NCBI GenBank assembly: GCA_963844435.1
Contig: CAWJOG010000004.1
Location: forward strand, 124,001 to 188,000
DNA from: JBDSLU01 sp963844435
Lineage (GTDB): Bacteria; Acidobacteriota; Vicinamibacteria; Vicinamibacterales; Vicinamibacteraceae
Length of the DNA stretch: 64,000 nt
Direction of reading: 5' to 3'
Positions 31,729-40,276 of the stretch are shown here, piece by piece; the stretch's first letter is position 1; the number at the start of each line of letters is the position of its first letter. The position numbers and the translations under genes are program-made. The notes under the pieces are model-generated. The model had not been told where the DNA came from. It did no database searches and saw nothing but the letters and a program-made list of their open reading frames with translations.

Positions 31729-32709
31729 ATGACGACCGTTCGCTGGGGCATTGTCGGTTGCGGGGACGTGACGGAAGTGAAGAGCGGGCCCGGCTTCCAG
31801 AAGGCCCGCGGGTCGGCGCTCATCGCGGTGATGCGACGGGACGGCGCGAAGGCCGAGGACTACGCCCGCCGCCACGGCGTGCCGCGCTGGTACACGGACG
31901 CCGAGGCGCTGGTACGCGATCCGGAGGTCGACGCGGTCTACGTGGCGACGCCGCCGTCGACGCACTGCGAGTACGCCGTGCTCGCCGCCCGGGCCGGCAA
32001 GCCGGTCTACGTCGAGAAGCCGATGGCCCTCGACCACGCCGAGTGCCGCACCATGATGGACGCCTGCGCCGCCGCCGGCGTGCCGCTCTTCACCGCCTAC
32101 TATCGCCGCGCCATGCCGCGCTTCGCGCGCATCAAGGCGCTCCTCGACGCCGGCGCGATCGGCGCGGTGCGGGTCGCCGCAGTGTCGGTCTATCGCGCCT
32201 TCACGCCGCCGGCGGGCGCGCTGCCGTGGCGCATCGATCCGGCCATCTCCGGCGGCGGCCTGTTCGTGGACCTCGCCTCGCACCAGCTCGATCTGCTCGA
32301 CTACTTCCTCGGCCCGATCACGGACGTCTCGGGCACGGCCGCCAACCAGGCCGGCCTCTATGACGCCGAGGACATCGTCACCGCGTCGTTCGCCTGGGGC
32401 TCCGGCGCGCGCGGCACCGGCGTGTGGAGCTTCAGCGCGTCCGGCGACGTCGATCGCACGGAGATCGTCGGGACGCGGGGCCGGATCCTCTACGCGACGT
32501 TCAGCGACGCGCCGGTGATCCTCGAGACCGACGCCGGCATCGAGTCGATCGAGCTGCCCTTCCCCGCCCACGTGCAGCAACCGCTGATCCAGACGATCGT
32601 CGACGAGCTGCTGACGGGAAAGCCGGCCTGCCCGAGCACGGCCGAGAGCGCCGCCCGGACGACGCGCGTCATCGATACGCTGTTGGCGACCCACTACGCT
32701 GCGGGATAG
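31729..32709 (+). CDS. Gfo/Idh/MocA-family oxidoreductase
   Basis: NAD(P)-dependent sugar oxidoreductase of 326 residues. The N-terminal Rossmann motif is VRWGIVGCGDVTEVKSGPGF. The diagnostic EKP motif appears in KPVYVEKPMALDHAEC, and the C-terminal beta-sheet domain includes GGGLFVDLASHQLDLLDYFL. Intact. The ATG at 31729 precedes MTTVRWG; a longer frame upstream adds unconserved residues. The substrate is unknown. It is the only intact oxidoreductase in this region, a second family member at 23635-24529 being decayed. Confidence 0.88.
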   Translation: MTTVRWGIVGCGDVTEVKSGPGFQKARGSALIAVMRRDGAKAEDYARRHGVPRWYTDAEALVRDPEVDAVYVATPPSTHCEYAVLAARAGKPVYVEKPMALDHAECRTMMDACAAAGVPLFTAYYRRAMPRFARIKALLDAGAIGAVRVAAVSVYRAFTPPAGALPWRIDPAISGGGLFVDLASHQLDLLDYFLGPITDVSGTAANQAGLYDAEDIVTASFAWGSGARGTGVWSFSASGDVDRTEIVGTRGRILYATFSDAPVILETDAGIESIELPFPAHVQQPLIQTIVDELLTGKPACPSTAESAARTTRVIDTLLATHYAAG

Positions 32710-32754
32710 AGCGCTACTGGTTTGCGGCCGGGCGTGAAAGCCGGGCCGACCAAC

Positions 32755-33741
32755 CTAGGCGAGGACGACGGACTTGCTCGAGCGTTGGCCGCGGACGCGG
32801 TTGGGCGCCTGACCCGTGGCGTAGAGGAAGTGCGCCACGTGCTCGAAGCCGAGCGAGGCGTAGAGGTCGCGCGCGGCGGTGTTGTCGTCCGCGACGAGCA
32901 GCGTGACCCGCCAGCAGCCGGCGGCGCCGGCGCGCCGGCTGGCCTCCTCGACCAGCGCCCGCGCCAGGCCGCGACGGCGGTAGGCGGGATCGACGGCGAG
33001 CTGGGCGATGTGCGCGGTGTCCCGCTGCAGCGTGGTCGTCAGCACCAGGCCGCTCAGCCGATCGTCAGTCGGGTGCTGCACCGAGACGCTGGCCGCCGGC
33101 AGGAAGCGGCCGCAACCCGGCGTCTTGATGATCTGGGCGACGTACTGGGCCCATTCCTCGAGCGTGCCGCGCGGCGCGAAGGCCTTGGCCGCCTCGACGC
33201 CGGCATACGACCGCGCGAACAGCCGCACGGTGTCGACGGCATCCTCTTCGGTCCACGGCCGCAGGTGCGAGGCGATCGCGGCGGGCGCGGTCGACGGCGC
33301 CGCGGCGGTGGCCGGGGCCAGCGCCCGCTGCAGGTAGCTGTAGCGCGTGACGTCGAAGCGCCGGCGCGTCAACGCCCCTTCGAGCGCCGTCGAGGCCGGG
33401 AACGCGAAGCACAGCACCTCGCTGGCGAGCTCGGCTTCGGGCGTGCGGAGCACGTCGTCGAGCAGCTGGCGCGTGACCTCGCCGGACTCCGCCACCAGGC
33501 CGCCGATCTGCAGCCGCCGGTTGTGCAGGCAGTAGTGCGTGAACCCCTGCGGCCGGCCATCCGCGTCGCAGGCCAGCAGGCCCGCAGCCTGCCCGGACTG
33601 CCGCGATCGCTCGAGCAGGTCGAACGCCGGCCGGGCGTCCCAGTGCAGGGCGGCAATCCAGCGCTGGCGCTCCGCTTCGAGCAGACCGCCGACCACCTCC
33701 GCGGATGCGAGGCGCCAGTCCTCCGAGACACGTGCCGTCAT
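32755..33741 (-). CDS. GNAT-family N-acetyltransferase, 328 residues
   Basis: The C-terminal GNAT domain contains AQLAVDPAYRRRGLARALVE (acetyl-CoA loop) and DNTAARDLYASLGFEHVAHF. The N-terminal about 150 residues resemble a second, degenerate GNAT-like unit (LLACDADGRPQGFTHYCLHN, GGLVAESGEVTRQLLDDVL). Its ATG overlaps the csrA stop by ATGA, tying it to the csrA-fliW-flgL gene string. In this position it could modify a motility protein or a metabolite, but the substrate cannot be told from sequence. Confidence 0.8.
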   Translation of the reverse strand: MTARVSEDWRLASAEVVGGLLEAERQRWIAALHWDARPAFDLLERSRQSGQAAGLLACDADGRPQGFTHYCLHNRRLQIGGLVAESGEVTRQLLDDVLRTPEAELASEVLCFAFPASTALEGALTRRRFDVTRYSYLQRALAPATAAAPSTAPAAIASHLRPWTEEDAVDTVRLFARSYAGVEAAKAFAPRGTLEEWAQYVAQIIKTPGCGRFLPAASVSVQHPTDDRLSGLVLTTTLQRDTAHIAQLAVDPAYRRRGLARALVEEASRRAGAAGCWRVTLLVADDNTAARDLYASLGFEHVAHFLYATGQAPNRVRGQRSSKSVVLA

Positions 33742-33980
33742 TTCGTCGGTTCGGATTTCTTACCGAGGCGCGCGGCCACGGCCGCCGGCAGATCGCGGCG
33801 CGTCGCGGCGGCGCGGTTCGCCTCGACGATCTGCTCGTAGATCTCGAGGCGGTGGACCGGGACGCTCGGCGGCGCCTTCACGCCGAGCCGGATGCTGTCG
33901 CGGCCGACGCGGAGGACGCGGATCTCGATCCCGTCTCCGATGATGATCGCGTCGTTGCGCTTGCGCGTGAACACCAGCAC
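33738..33980 (-). CDS. csrA: Carbon storage regulator, RNA-binding protein CsrA
   Basis: Post-transcriptional regulator binding GGA-containing leaders. The 80-residue protein begins MLVFTRKRNDAIIIGDGIEI and keeps the RNA-binding segment HRLEIYEQIVEANRAA. The C-terminal tail is slightly longer than in gamma-proteobacterial CsrA. Placed just after fliW, as in many FliW-CsrA flagellin feedback modules, where FliW sequesters CsrA. Intact although neighbouring flagellar genes are damaged. Confidence 0.95.
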   Translation of the reverse strand: MLVFTRKRNDAIIIGDGIEIRVLRVGRDSIRLGVKAPPSVPVHRLEIYEQIVEANRAAATRRDLPAAVAARLGKKSEPTK

Positions 33981-33987
33981 GGGGCAC

Positions 33988-34443
33988 CTATTCCGCGAAC
34001 AGCGGCTGCCGCAGCGGATAGACGCTGTCGGAGGGCACCAGCTGGAAGCCCAGCATCCGCGCCGGATTGATGACGACCGGGGCCCTGAGGTTGGCGAACA
34101 GGCCGTCGTCGCCGACGGTGACGATGGCCAGCCACACGAGCGACGTCTCGTCGGTCGCGCCGAGGCGCGTCAGATCGCTCTGATTCAGACGGGCGCGGTA
34201 GTCGGCCAGCACCCGGCGCGGGTCGACGACGAGGAACGACGGCGACGGCCCGTCGATCGACTGCAGGCACTGCACCGGCTCGAAGCTCGCCGCCGAGAGC
34301 AGCACGAAGCGGCGGTCCGCCTCGAACCCGGGCAGCCCGCTCGGGAACGCGATGACGTCCTCGGTCTTGAGCTTGAAAGCGCCGAAGTGCGAGTACAGAC
34401 GCAGGGCGTCCGGTGCCGCGCCTTCACCCTGGACGGCGGTCAT
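33988..34443 (-). CDS. fliW: Flagellar assembly factor FliW
   Basis: Protein of 151 residues with the FliW fold (FGAFKLKTEDVIAFPSGLPG, FEADRRFVLLSA, PSPSFLVVDPRRVLADY, VTVGDDGLFANLRAPVVINP). FliW binds either flagellin or CsrA and so couples flagellin synthesis to export. The ATG overlaps the flgL stop by ATGA, and csrA follows 7 bp downstream. Intact. Confidence 0.95.
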   Translation of the reverse strand: MTAVQGEGAAPDALRLYSHFGAFKLKTEDVIAFPSGLPGFEADRRFVLLSAASFEPVQCLQSIDGPSPSFLVVDPRRVLADYRARLNQSDLTRLGATDETSLVWLAIVTVGDDGLFANLRAPVVINPARMLGFQLVPSDSVYPLRQPLFAE

Positions 34444-35328
34444 TTGAGGTAGTCCATCAGGGACAGCCGGCCGGCGTTGGCGAGCGCGCCGAGGGCGGCG
34501 CGATGCGCGGCGTCGGCCTGGGTCATCGCGCTGATCGATTCGGCCAGTCTCGCGTCCTCGGCCAGGGAGCGGCGGGCGTCGTCGGCGCGATGCTGGGTAT
34601 CGAGGCGGGCGCGATCCTCGGGCAGCCGGGCCAGCTCGACGCCGATCTGCGTCTGCGCGTTGGTGACCCGGTCGAACGCCTGGCCGACGTCGGCGAGGCC
34701 CTGATCGATACCGGCCATGTCGCCGGTCTGGACCGCTGTCGCCAGCGCCTCGAGCGTCTGGAAGACGTCGGCCGCCGCGCTCCCCTGCAGGATCGCGTTG
34801 CCGTCGAACGTCACCTGCACGGCGCGGTCGCGGGCGACGTCGACCGACTGGACGTTGGCGTCGCCCTGGTAGGCCGAATCGGCGGGCCTGCGGTGTACGA
34901 CGGCGTCAGCGACTGACCGCCGAGAACAGATACATGCCGCGGTAGCCGGTGTTGACCGCGGTGAAGATGGCGCTCGCCGCGCCGCGAATCTCGCCGGCCA
35001 GCGCATCGCGCTGCACCTGCGTGAGGATCGTGCTGCGGCCGCCGGCGGCCCGCGTCTGCACGTTGGTCAGGCGGTTGATGATGTCGCTGAAAACGCTGTC
35101 GGCCACCATGAGCCGCGAGTCGACCGAATCGGTCGTCTGCGTGAACTGGTCGAGCACGGCCATCTCGGACCGCTCGCCCATCGCCGCGGCCATCGCCGCC
35201 GGGTTGTCGCTCGGCAGGTGGATCCGCTGGCCGGACGAGACCTCGCGCTGCCGGATCGCCAGTTCCTCGGTGGTCCGGTTGATGTCGATCAGGCCGTTAC
35301 GGAAGATCGATCCGAAAGTGACGCGCAT
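34440..35328 (-). CDS. flgL: Flagellar hook-filament junction protein FlgL (two frameshifts)
   Basis: About 296 residues if joined, normal for FlgL. The N-terminus is flagellin-like (MRVTFGSIFRNGLIDINRTT, QREVSSGQRIHLPSDNPAAM). The C-terminus is ADAAHRAALGALANAGRLSL MDYLK (two adjacent pieces). Frame changes occur near 34909 (YLFSA/GGQSLTPSYTAG) and near 34885 (before SAYQGDANVQSV). No block is missing, so these could be sequence errors. FlgL joins the hook to the filament. It lies between fliW and the flgK remnant. Confidence 0.85.
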
Positions 35329-35339
35329 GAAGGCTCCGC

Positions 35340-35815
35340 CTAGCGCCCGAGATTGAGCAGGACGTCGAGCGTCTGGTTGACGGTGGTGAAGAAGCGCGCG
35401 TCGGCTTCGTAGGCACGCTGGAAGCGCATCATCGACGCCGCCTCCTCGTCGAGCGACACGCCGGATACCCCGTCGTGCAGGTTGTCGATCTGCTGGACGA
35501 CCTCGGCGCGGACGCTGCCCTCCATCACGGTGATGCTGCGATCCTGGCCAACGTCGTAGACGAGATCCGTGTAGAAGCTGGTGAAGGTCGCGCGGTTGGC
35601 CGGCACGCGCGCGTCGCGCAGCGTGGCAAGGGCCCGCGCCGTGCCGTTGTCGCCCGGCGTCGCGGCGACGCTGCCGGCGCCGATCAGGCTGGCGTTGGCG
35701 GCGACGGTCGGATCGACCGCGATGGTCTCGAGCGTGGCGCGCAGTTCTCGTCCGAGCTCGCCCAGACCGGCGTTCGACGTCATCATGCCTCGCACCTGCG
35801 CCGGCCGGCCCGGAG
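35340..35815 (-). pseudogene. flgK: 3' remnant of flagellar hook-associated protein FlgK
   Basis: Only the last about 150 residues of FlgK remain, ending in the conserved GVSGVSLDEEAASMMRFQRA and FFTTVNQTLDVLLNLGR. FlgK is normally over 400 residues. The frame continues upstream directly into the C-terminus of FlgM, so flgN and most of flgK have been removed by a deletion. The last gene of the string, flgL, follows 11 bp downstream. Confidence 0.85.
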
Positions 35816-35827
35816 GCCGTCGTCGGC

Positions 35828-36112
35828 GCAGGAGGGAATCGATCAACTTGTCGGCCAGCCGCTCGGCGTCCTTGCCGAGTTCGCCGCGGTCGCGCTTTGG
35901 CGCGCCCGCTCGATGGCGGCTTCCGACGAATCCGGCGCCTCGTGCGCCGCCTGAACGGCGGCGCTCCGCAGGCGCGCCTGGTCCGAGACGTGGACGCGGT
36001 CGGCCGTGGCCGGTGCCGCGTTCTCCGGCCATCCCGTGCGGCCGCGGTCCGCGGGCGCCTGGGTCGAGGCCGTCTGTCCGACGTTTTCGGGCCGTTCGCC
36101 GTGAATCCTCAT
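35828..36112 (-). CDS. flgM: Anti-sigma-28 factor FlgM (frameshifted, fused by deletion to flgK remnant)
   Basis: About 95 residues. The N-terminus MRIHGERPENVGQTASTQA and DRVHVSDQARLRSA are FlgM-like. In another frame the C-terminal sigma-binding helix reads GELGKDAERLADKLIDSLL. A frameshift near 35895 separates the two. Past LIDSLL the frame runs into the flgK remnant without a stop. FlgM holds FliA inactive until the hook is complete. It has a sigma-28-like promoter 45 bp upstream. Confidence 0.75.
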
Positions 36113-36155
36113 GAATGTCGCTCCAATGAAGGGCCGCTCAACCCCGGTCGAGGGG

Positions 36156-36618
36156 TTAATCGACAGCGCCGCCATCGGACTTTAATGGTCCCCTCCCGAC
36201 ACGACCCGCCCACTGGGCAGGATCGACACGTTCGCCGTTGACCACCACCTCGAATTGCAAGTGCGGTGCCGCGGAACGCCCGCTCGACCCGACGCGGCCG
36301 ACCCGCGTCCCCGGCGTGATGACATCACCCTCCTTGGCCAGCGTCGCCGACAGGTGGGCGTAGCGCGTCTCGAAGCCCTGCTCATCGCGGACCACCACGA
36401 GGCTGCCGTAACTGCCACGGCCGCCGGCACATACGACCGTGCCGCCGCTGGCAGCCGGCACCTCGGTGCCGAAGGCGGCGCGGAGATCGACGCCGCTGGT
36501 GGACGCGCGACTCGCCGGTTGAAGGGTCCGACCGCCACCCGTAGGCGGGCGTCACCGAGGTGGTCAGCGGCAGCTCGACCGACGTCGGGGCGTCGACGAT
36601 GTCGGTGGACCGACTCAT
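36156..36618 (-). pseudogene. M23-type peptidase of the flagellar cluster, broken
   Basis: Starts near ATG 36618 with TSVELPLTTSVTPAYGWRSD (typical M23 entry AYGWRxDP) and, after a frameshift near 36500, continues GVDLRAAFGTEVPAASGGTV and YAHLSATLAKEGDVITPG to PHLQFEVVVNGERVDPAQW. The usual metal ligand pair HxH is HLQ here, and the first histidine region is disturbed by the frameshift, so zinc binding is doubtful. A FlgJ-type rod-binding domain is not visible. Its stop lies inside the -10 box of the flgM promoter. Confidence 0.6.
36157..36184 (-). promoter_or_regulatory. Sigma-28 (FliA)-type promoter upstream of flgM
   Basis: On the minus strand TAAAG-N15-GTCGATTA, i.e. TAAA (36181-36184) and GTCGATTA (36157-36164) with 16 bp between. 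It closely resembles the FliA consensus TAAA-N15-GCCGATAA. It lies 45 bp before the flgM ATG, a gene classically under FliA control. Same spacing and similar -35 extension as the site at 39773-39800. Confidence 0.65.
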
Positions 36619-36786
36619 CGTCGCGGGGCGAGCGCGCTGGCTCCGGCCCTGACTCCGCCCCGGGCAGGTGGCGGGGGGTGGTGAGGTGCAGGTTGTCGCC
36701 GCCACCGCCTGCCGTGCCGCCGATGATCAACCGCGCACGCGCCGGCACAGGGATCGCGCGCGGCCGGGCGGCCGCGCTCGGCGGGA

Positions 36787-37344
36787 TCAGCGGAAGCGAT
36801 CGCGCGGGTCGCCGCTGTCGCGCAGTAGGGTCTCGATGCGCCCCAGACGACCCTCGATCGCCTCGAGGCGGGCCAGGATCGGCGTGCGCGCGTCGACGCC
36901 CTCCCGCTGACTGACCTGCCGCGACAGCCGCCGGTTCTCGGCTTCCAGCGCCACGCGATCGCGGATCCGCTGCAGCACGACGTCGATCTGGCCGAGGGAA
37001 AACGGCTTCGTCAGGTAGTCGTAGGCGCCGAGCCGGACCGCCTGGATCGCCGAATCGAGCGACGCGTAGCCGGTCACGATGACGACGTACGCCGACGGAT
37101 TGGCCTGCTTCACCGTGCGCAGCACCCCGAGGCCGTCGACCCCCGGCAGCTGCAGATCGGTCAGCACCAGGCCATAGCGGGCCGGCTCCTTGAGGATCGC
37201 CGCCTGCGCCGCCCGCCCGTCCGCCGCCGACGAGACGTCGAACTGCTTGGTACGGAAGTATTCGACCAGCAGCTCCCGCACGTCCGCCTCGTCGTCGACG
37301 ACCAGCACACCAAGTGACGCCAGGGCGTCAGCCTGCCCGCTCAT
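36787..37344 (-). CDS. Response regulator with C-terminal coiled coil
   Basis: Protein of 185 residues. Receiver domain: VLVVDDEADVRELLVEYF, phospho-aspartate in LVLTDLQLPGVDG, and lysine in YDYLTKPFSL. The rest (about 125-185) is a coiled coil (VALEAENRRLSRQVSQREG) with no DNA-binding domain. It starts at ATG 37344 behind GGAGG. It is divergent from the NtrC-type activator gene and may work with the soluble kinase encoded at 39015-39749. Confidence 0.88.
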   Translation of the reverse strand: MSGQADALASLGVLVVDDEADVRELLVEYFRTKQFDVSSAADGRAAQAAILKEPARYGLVLTDLQLPGVDGLGVLRTVKQANPSAYVVIVTGYASLDSAIQAVRLGAYDYLTKPFSLGQIDVVLQRIRDRVALEAENRRLSRQVSQREGVDARTPILARLEAIEGRLGRIETLLRDSGDPRDRFR

Positions 37345-37399
37345 GCGGCCTCCAGCGGTGTCGGAAAATCGGCCAAATCTGGAATGTTTGCGTAATTGC

Positions 37400-37428
37400 T
37401 TGACATTTTGCGATCCGGCCGCCGATAT
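37400..37428 (+). promoter_or_regulatory. Putative promoter of the sigma-54 activator gene
   Basis: TTGACA (37400-37405) followed after 17 bp by CGATAT (37423-37428). This is the most A+T-rich point of the 224 bp divergent intergenic region. The long leader to the ATG at 37569 is open in frame from 37428, so a longer protein is formally possible but lacks family support. Confidence 0.45.
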
Positions 37429-37568
37429 TGGTGGCCAACTTTTCGTCGCTCGACTATGCGCTCGCGGTCCGGAGCACCGTCCATCATGCCAGCAGTCGCC
37501 GTGTGCGCTGGCCTGAAAGATGGGCGCCGGCTGTGGGTTGGTTCTGCGCAGAGACAGGTCTGTATCCC

Positions 37569-38975
<1,407 letters not shown>

Positions 38976-39012
38976 TTTGTTGGCGTCGGGCGCCCGCACG
39001 AGCGCGGCAGCC
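38976..39012. repeat. GC-rich hairpin region between convergent regulator genes
   Basis: Between the stops of the activator and the kinase gene the sequence starts TTTGTTGGCG (complement CGCCAACAAA) and contains GGGCGCCC and a longer imperfect stem to AGCCCGCT. The GCCAACAA tail links it to the TGAG-hairpin family elsewhere. Likely a shared 3' end for the convergent genes. Confidence 0.45.
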
Positions 39013-39014
39013 CG

Positions 39015-39749
39015 CTAAACCGCGTCCGGCCAGGCCACCGTCACGACGGCCGGCATCGCCGAGATCGTGAGTGTGCCGCCATCCGCCTCGACGAGGCGCT
39101 TGGCGACGGCCAACCCCAGGCCAGCCGCGCCCGCCGGCTTGTTCGTCAGGAACGGGTCCCCCACTCGCGGTTCGATCCGCGCATCGAAGCCCGGCCCCGA
39201 GTCGACGAACTCGACGTGGGCTGCCCCGCCGTTCCGCCACGACCGGACGCGGATTGTGCGCACGTCGTGTTTGGCCACCGACTCTTCCGCGTTGATGACG
39301 AGGTTCACCAGCACCTGCACGACGTGCTGGCTGTCGGCCTGGACCACCAGCGACTCGTCCACCGGTGCGTCGATCGTCACGATCACCCGGCCGCGGGTCA
39401 GGTAATAGCGCCGCAGCGAGATCGCGCGCTCGACCGCGGCCTTCAGCTCGACCTTCGGGCTGACCCCGTCGCGGCGCGCGAACGCAACGAGCTCGCGCAG
39501 GTGGCCGGCCGCCTTGGTCGCCTGGACCGCGATCTTCTGGACCCTGTCCGAGACCTCGGGCGGCAGCTGCCCGCGCAGGCCCAGGATTTCCACCATGCCG
39601 GCGATCACCTGCAGCGAGTTGTTGACCTCGTGCGCAACCGAGGGCAGGACCATGCCAGTCGTGGTCATGCGATTGATGTACGCCAGATCGGCGGTGGAGA
39701 ACGCCCGGTCTGTCGTGACGGGCGCCGCCGTCTCGGTAGGGTCGGTCAT
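39015..39749 (-). CDS. Soluble sensor histidine kinase (FlrB-like)
   Basis: Cytoplasmic histidine kinase of 244 residues with no membrane segment. The H-box is VLPSVAHEVNNSLQVIAGMV, the N-box LVNLVINAEESV, with FVDSGPGFDAR and a late GLGLAVAKRLVEADGG. The nucleotide lid is short. Convergent with the NtrC-type regulator, its likely partner. The ATG at 39749 starts MTDPTETAAP. Only about 30 residues precede the H-box region, so it has little sensor domain of its own. Confidence 0.88.
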   Translation of the reverse strand: MTDPTETAAPVTTDRAFSTADLAYINRMTTTGMVLPSVAHEVNNSLQVIAGMVEILGLRGQLPPEVSDRVQKIAVQATKAAGHLRELVAFARRDGVSPKVELKAAVERAISLRRYYLTRGRVIVTIDAPVDESLVVQADSQHVVQVLVNLVINAEESVAKHDVRTIRVRSWRNGGAAHVEFVDSGPGFDARIEPRVGDPFLTNKPAGAAGLGLAVAKRLVEADGGTLTISAMPAVVTVAWPDAV

Positions 39750-39772
39750 GGCAGAGGGAACTGTAAGTGGAC

Positions 39773-39800
39773 TCAAGCCGGCCGGACGTGCCGCCGATTA
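39773..39800 (+). promoter_or_regulatory. Sigma-28 (FliA)-type promoter upstream of the cheY remnant
   Basis: TCAAG-N15-GCCGATTA, i.e. TCAA (39773-39776) and GCCGATTA (39793-39800) with 16 bp between. It matches the architecture of the site at 36157-36184, and the predicted transcript would start some 65 bp before the cheY ATG. Confidence 0.6.
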
Positions 39801-39872
39801 CACAGCCGGCAGCGCATCGCGCGGCCCGGCACCGGCCGTAAACACTTGATTCTACACTTAGGACGGGACCGG

Positions 39873-40174
39873 AATGCGCTTCCTCATTGTCGATGATTCG
39901 TCCACCATGCGCCGCATCATCATCAATACCCTGACCAAGCTCGGCTACGAGACGTTCCTCGAAGCGAGCAACGGGCGTGCGGGCTCGACCGACTGAGCGC
40001 CAGCCAGATCGATCTCGTGATCACGGACTGAGAACATGCCGGAGATGAACCCCATCGACTTCGTCCGCAACCTGCGCACGACGCCGCAGGGCAAGTCGGT
40101 CCCGGTGTGATGGTGACGACCAACGCGGCGAACGGCGACGTCGCCGAGTCGTGAAGCCGTTCACGGCGGACACC
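39873..40174 (+). pseudogene. cheY remnant (single-domain response regulator)
   Basis: Starts ATG after GGGACCGGA with MRFLIVDDSSTMRRIIINTL TKLGYETFLEASNGR (two adjacent pieces), a clear CheY N-terminus. It then hits TGA. Further pieces follow in changing frames: SASQIDLVITD then a TGA where the family has tryptophan, a NPIDFVRNLRTTPQGKSVPV-like stretch, VMVTTNAANGDVAE, and finally VKPFTADT. The helix block LKAGANDYI before VKPF is missing. CheY normally binds the flagellar switch; this copy has several lesions including a deletion. Followed at once by the composite repeat copy C. Confidence 0.85.
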
Positions 40175-40180
40175 AGCGGA

Positions 40181-40266
40181 CGCCGCGGCGCGCTCAGCGC
40201 CGCGAATAGCAGGACGCACGCTCAAAGGGCGGCCCGCGGCCGCGCGGGAGAGCGCGGCGCAAACAC
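40181..40266 (+). repeat. Composite intergenic repeat, copy C
   Basis: CGCGGCGC-GCTCA-GCGCCGCG (40184-40204), AATAGCAG, ACGCACGCTCAAAGGGCGG, then the second stem GCCGCGC-GGGAGA-GCGCGGC and GCAAACACC. It is the copy most similar to copy A over the first 55 bp. It lies directly after the last codons of the cheY remnant. Confidence 0.8.
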
Positions 40267-40276
40267 CGGGACGGGA

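Noticed and set aside
37345..37380. Sigma-28-like GCCGATTT box in front of the coiled-coil response regulator
   Set aside because: No acceptable -35 at the 15-16 bp spacing seen at the other two sites.
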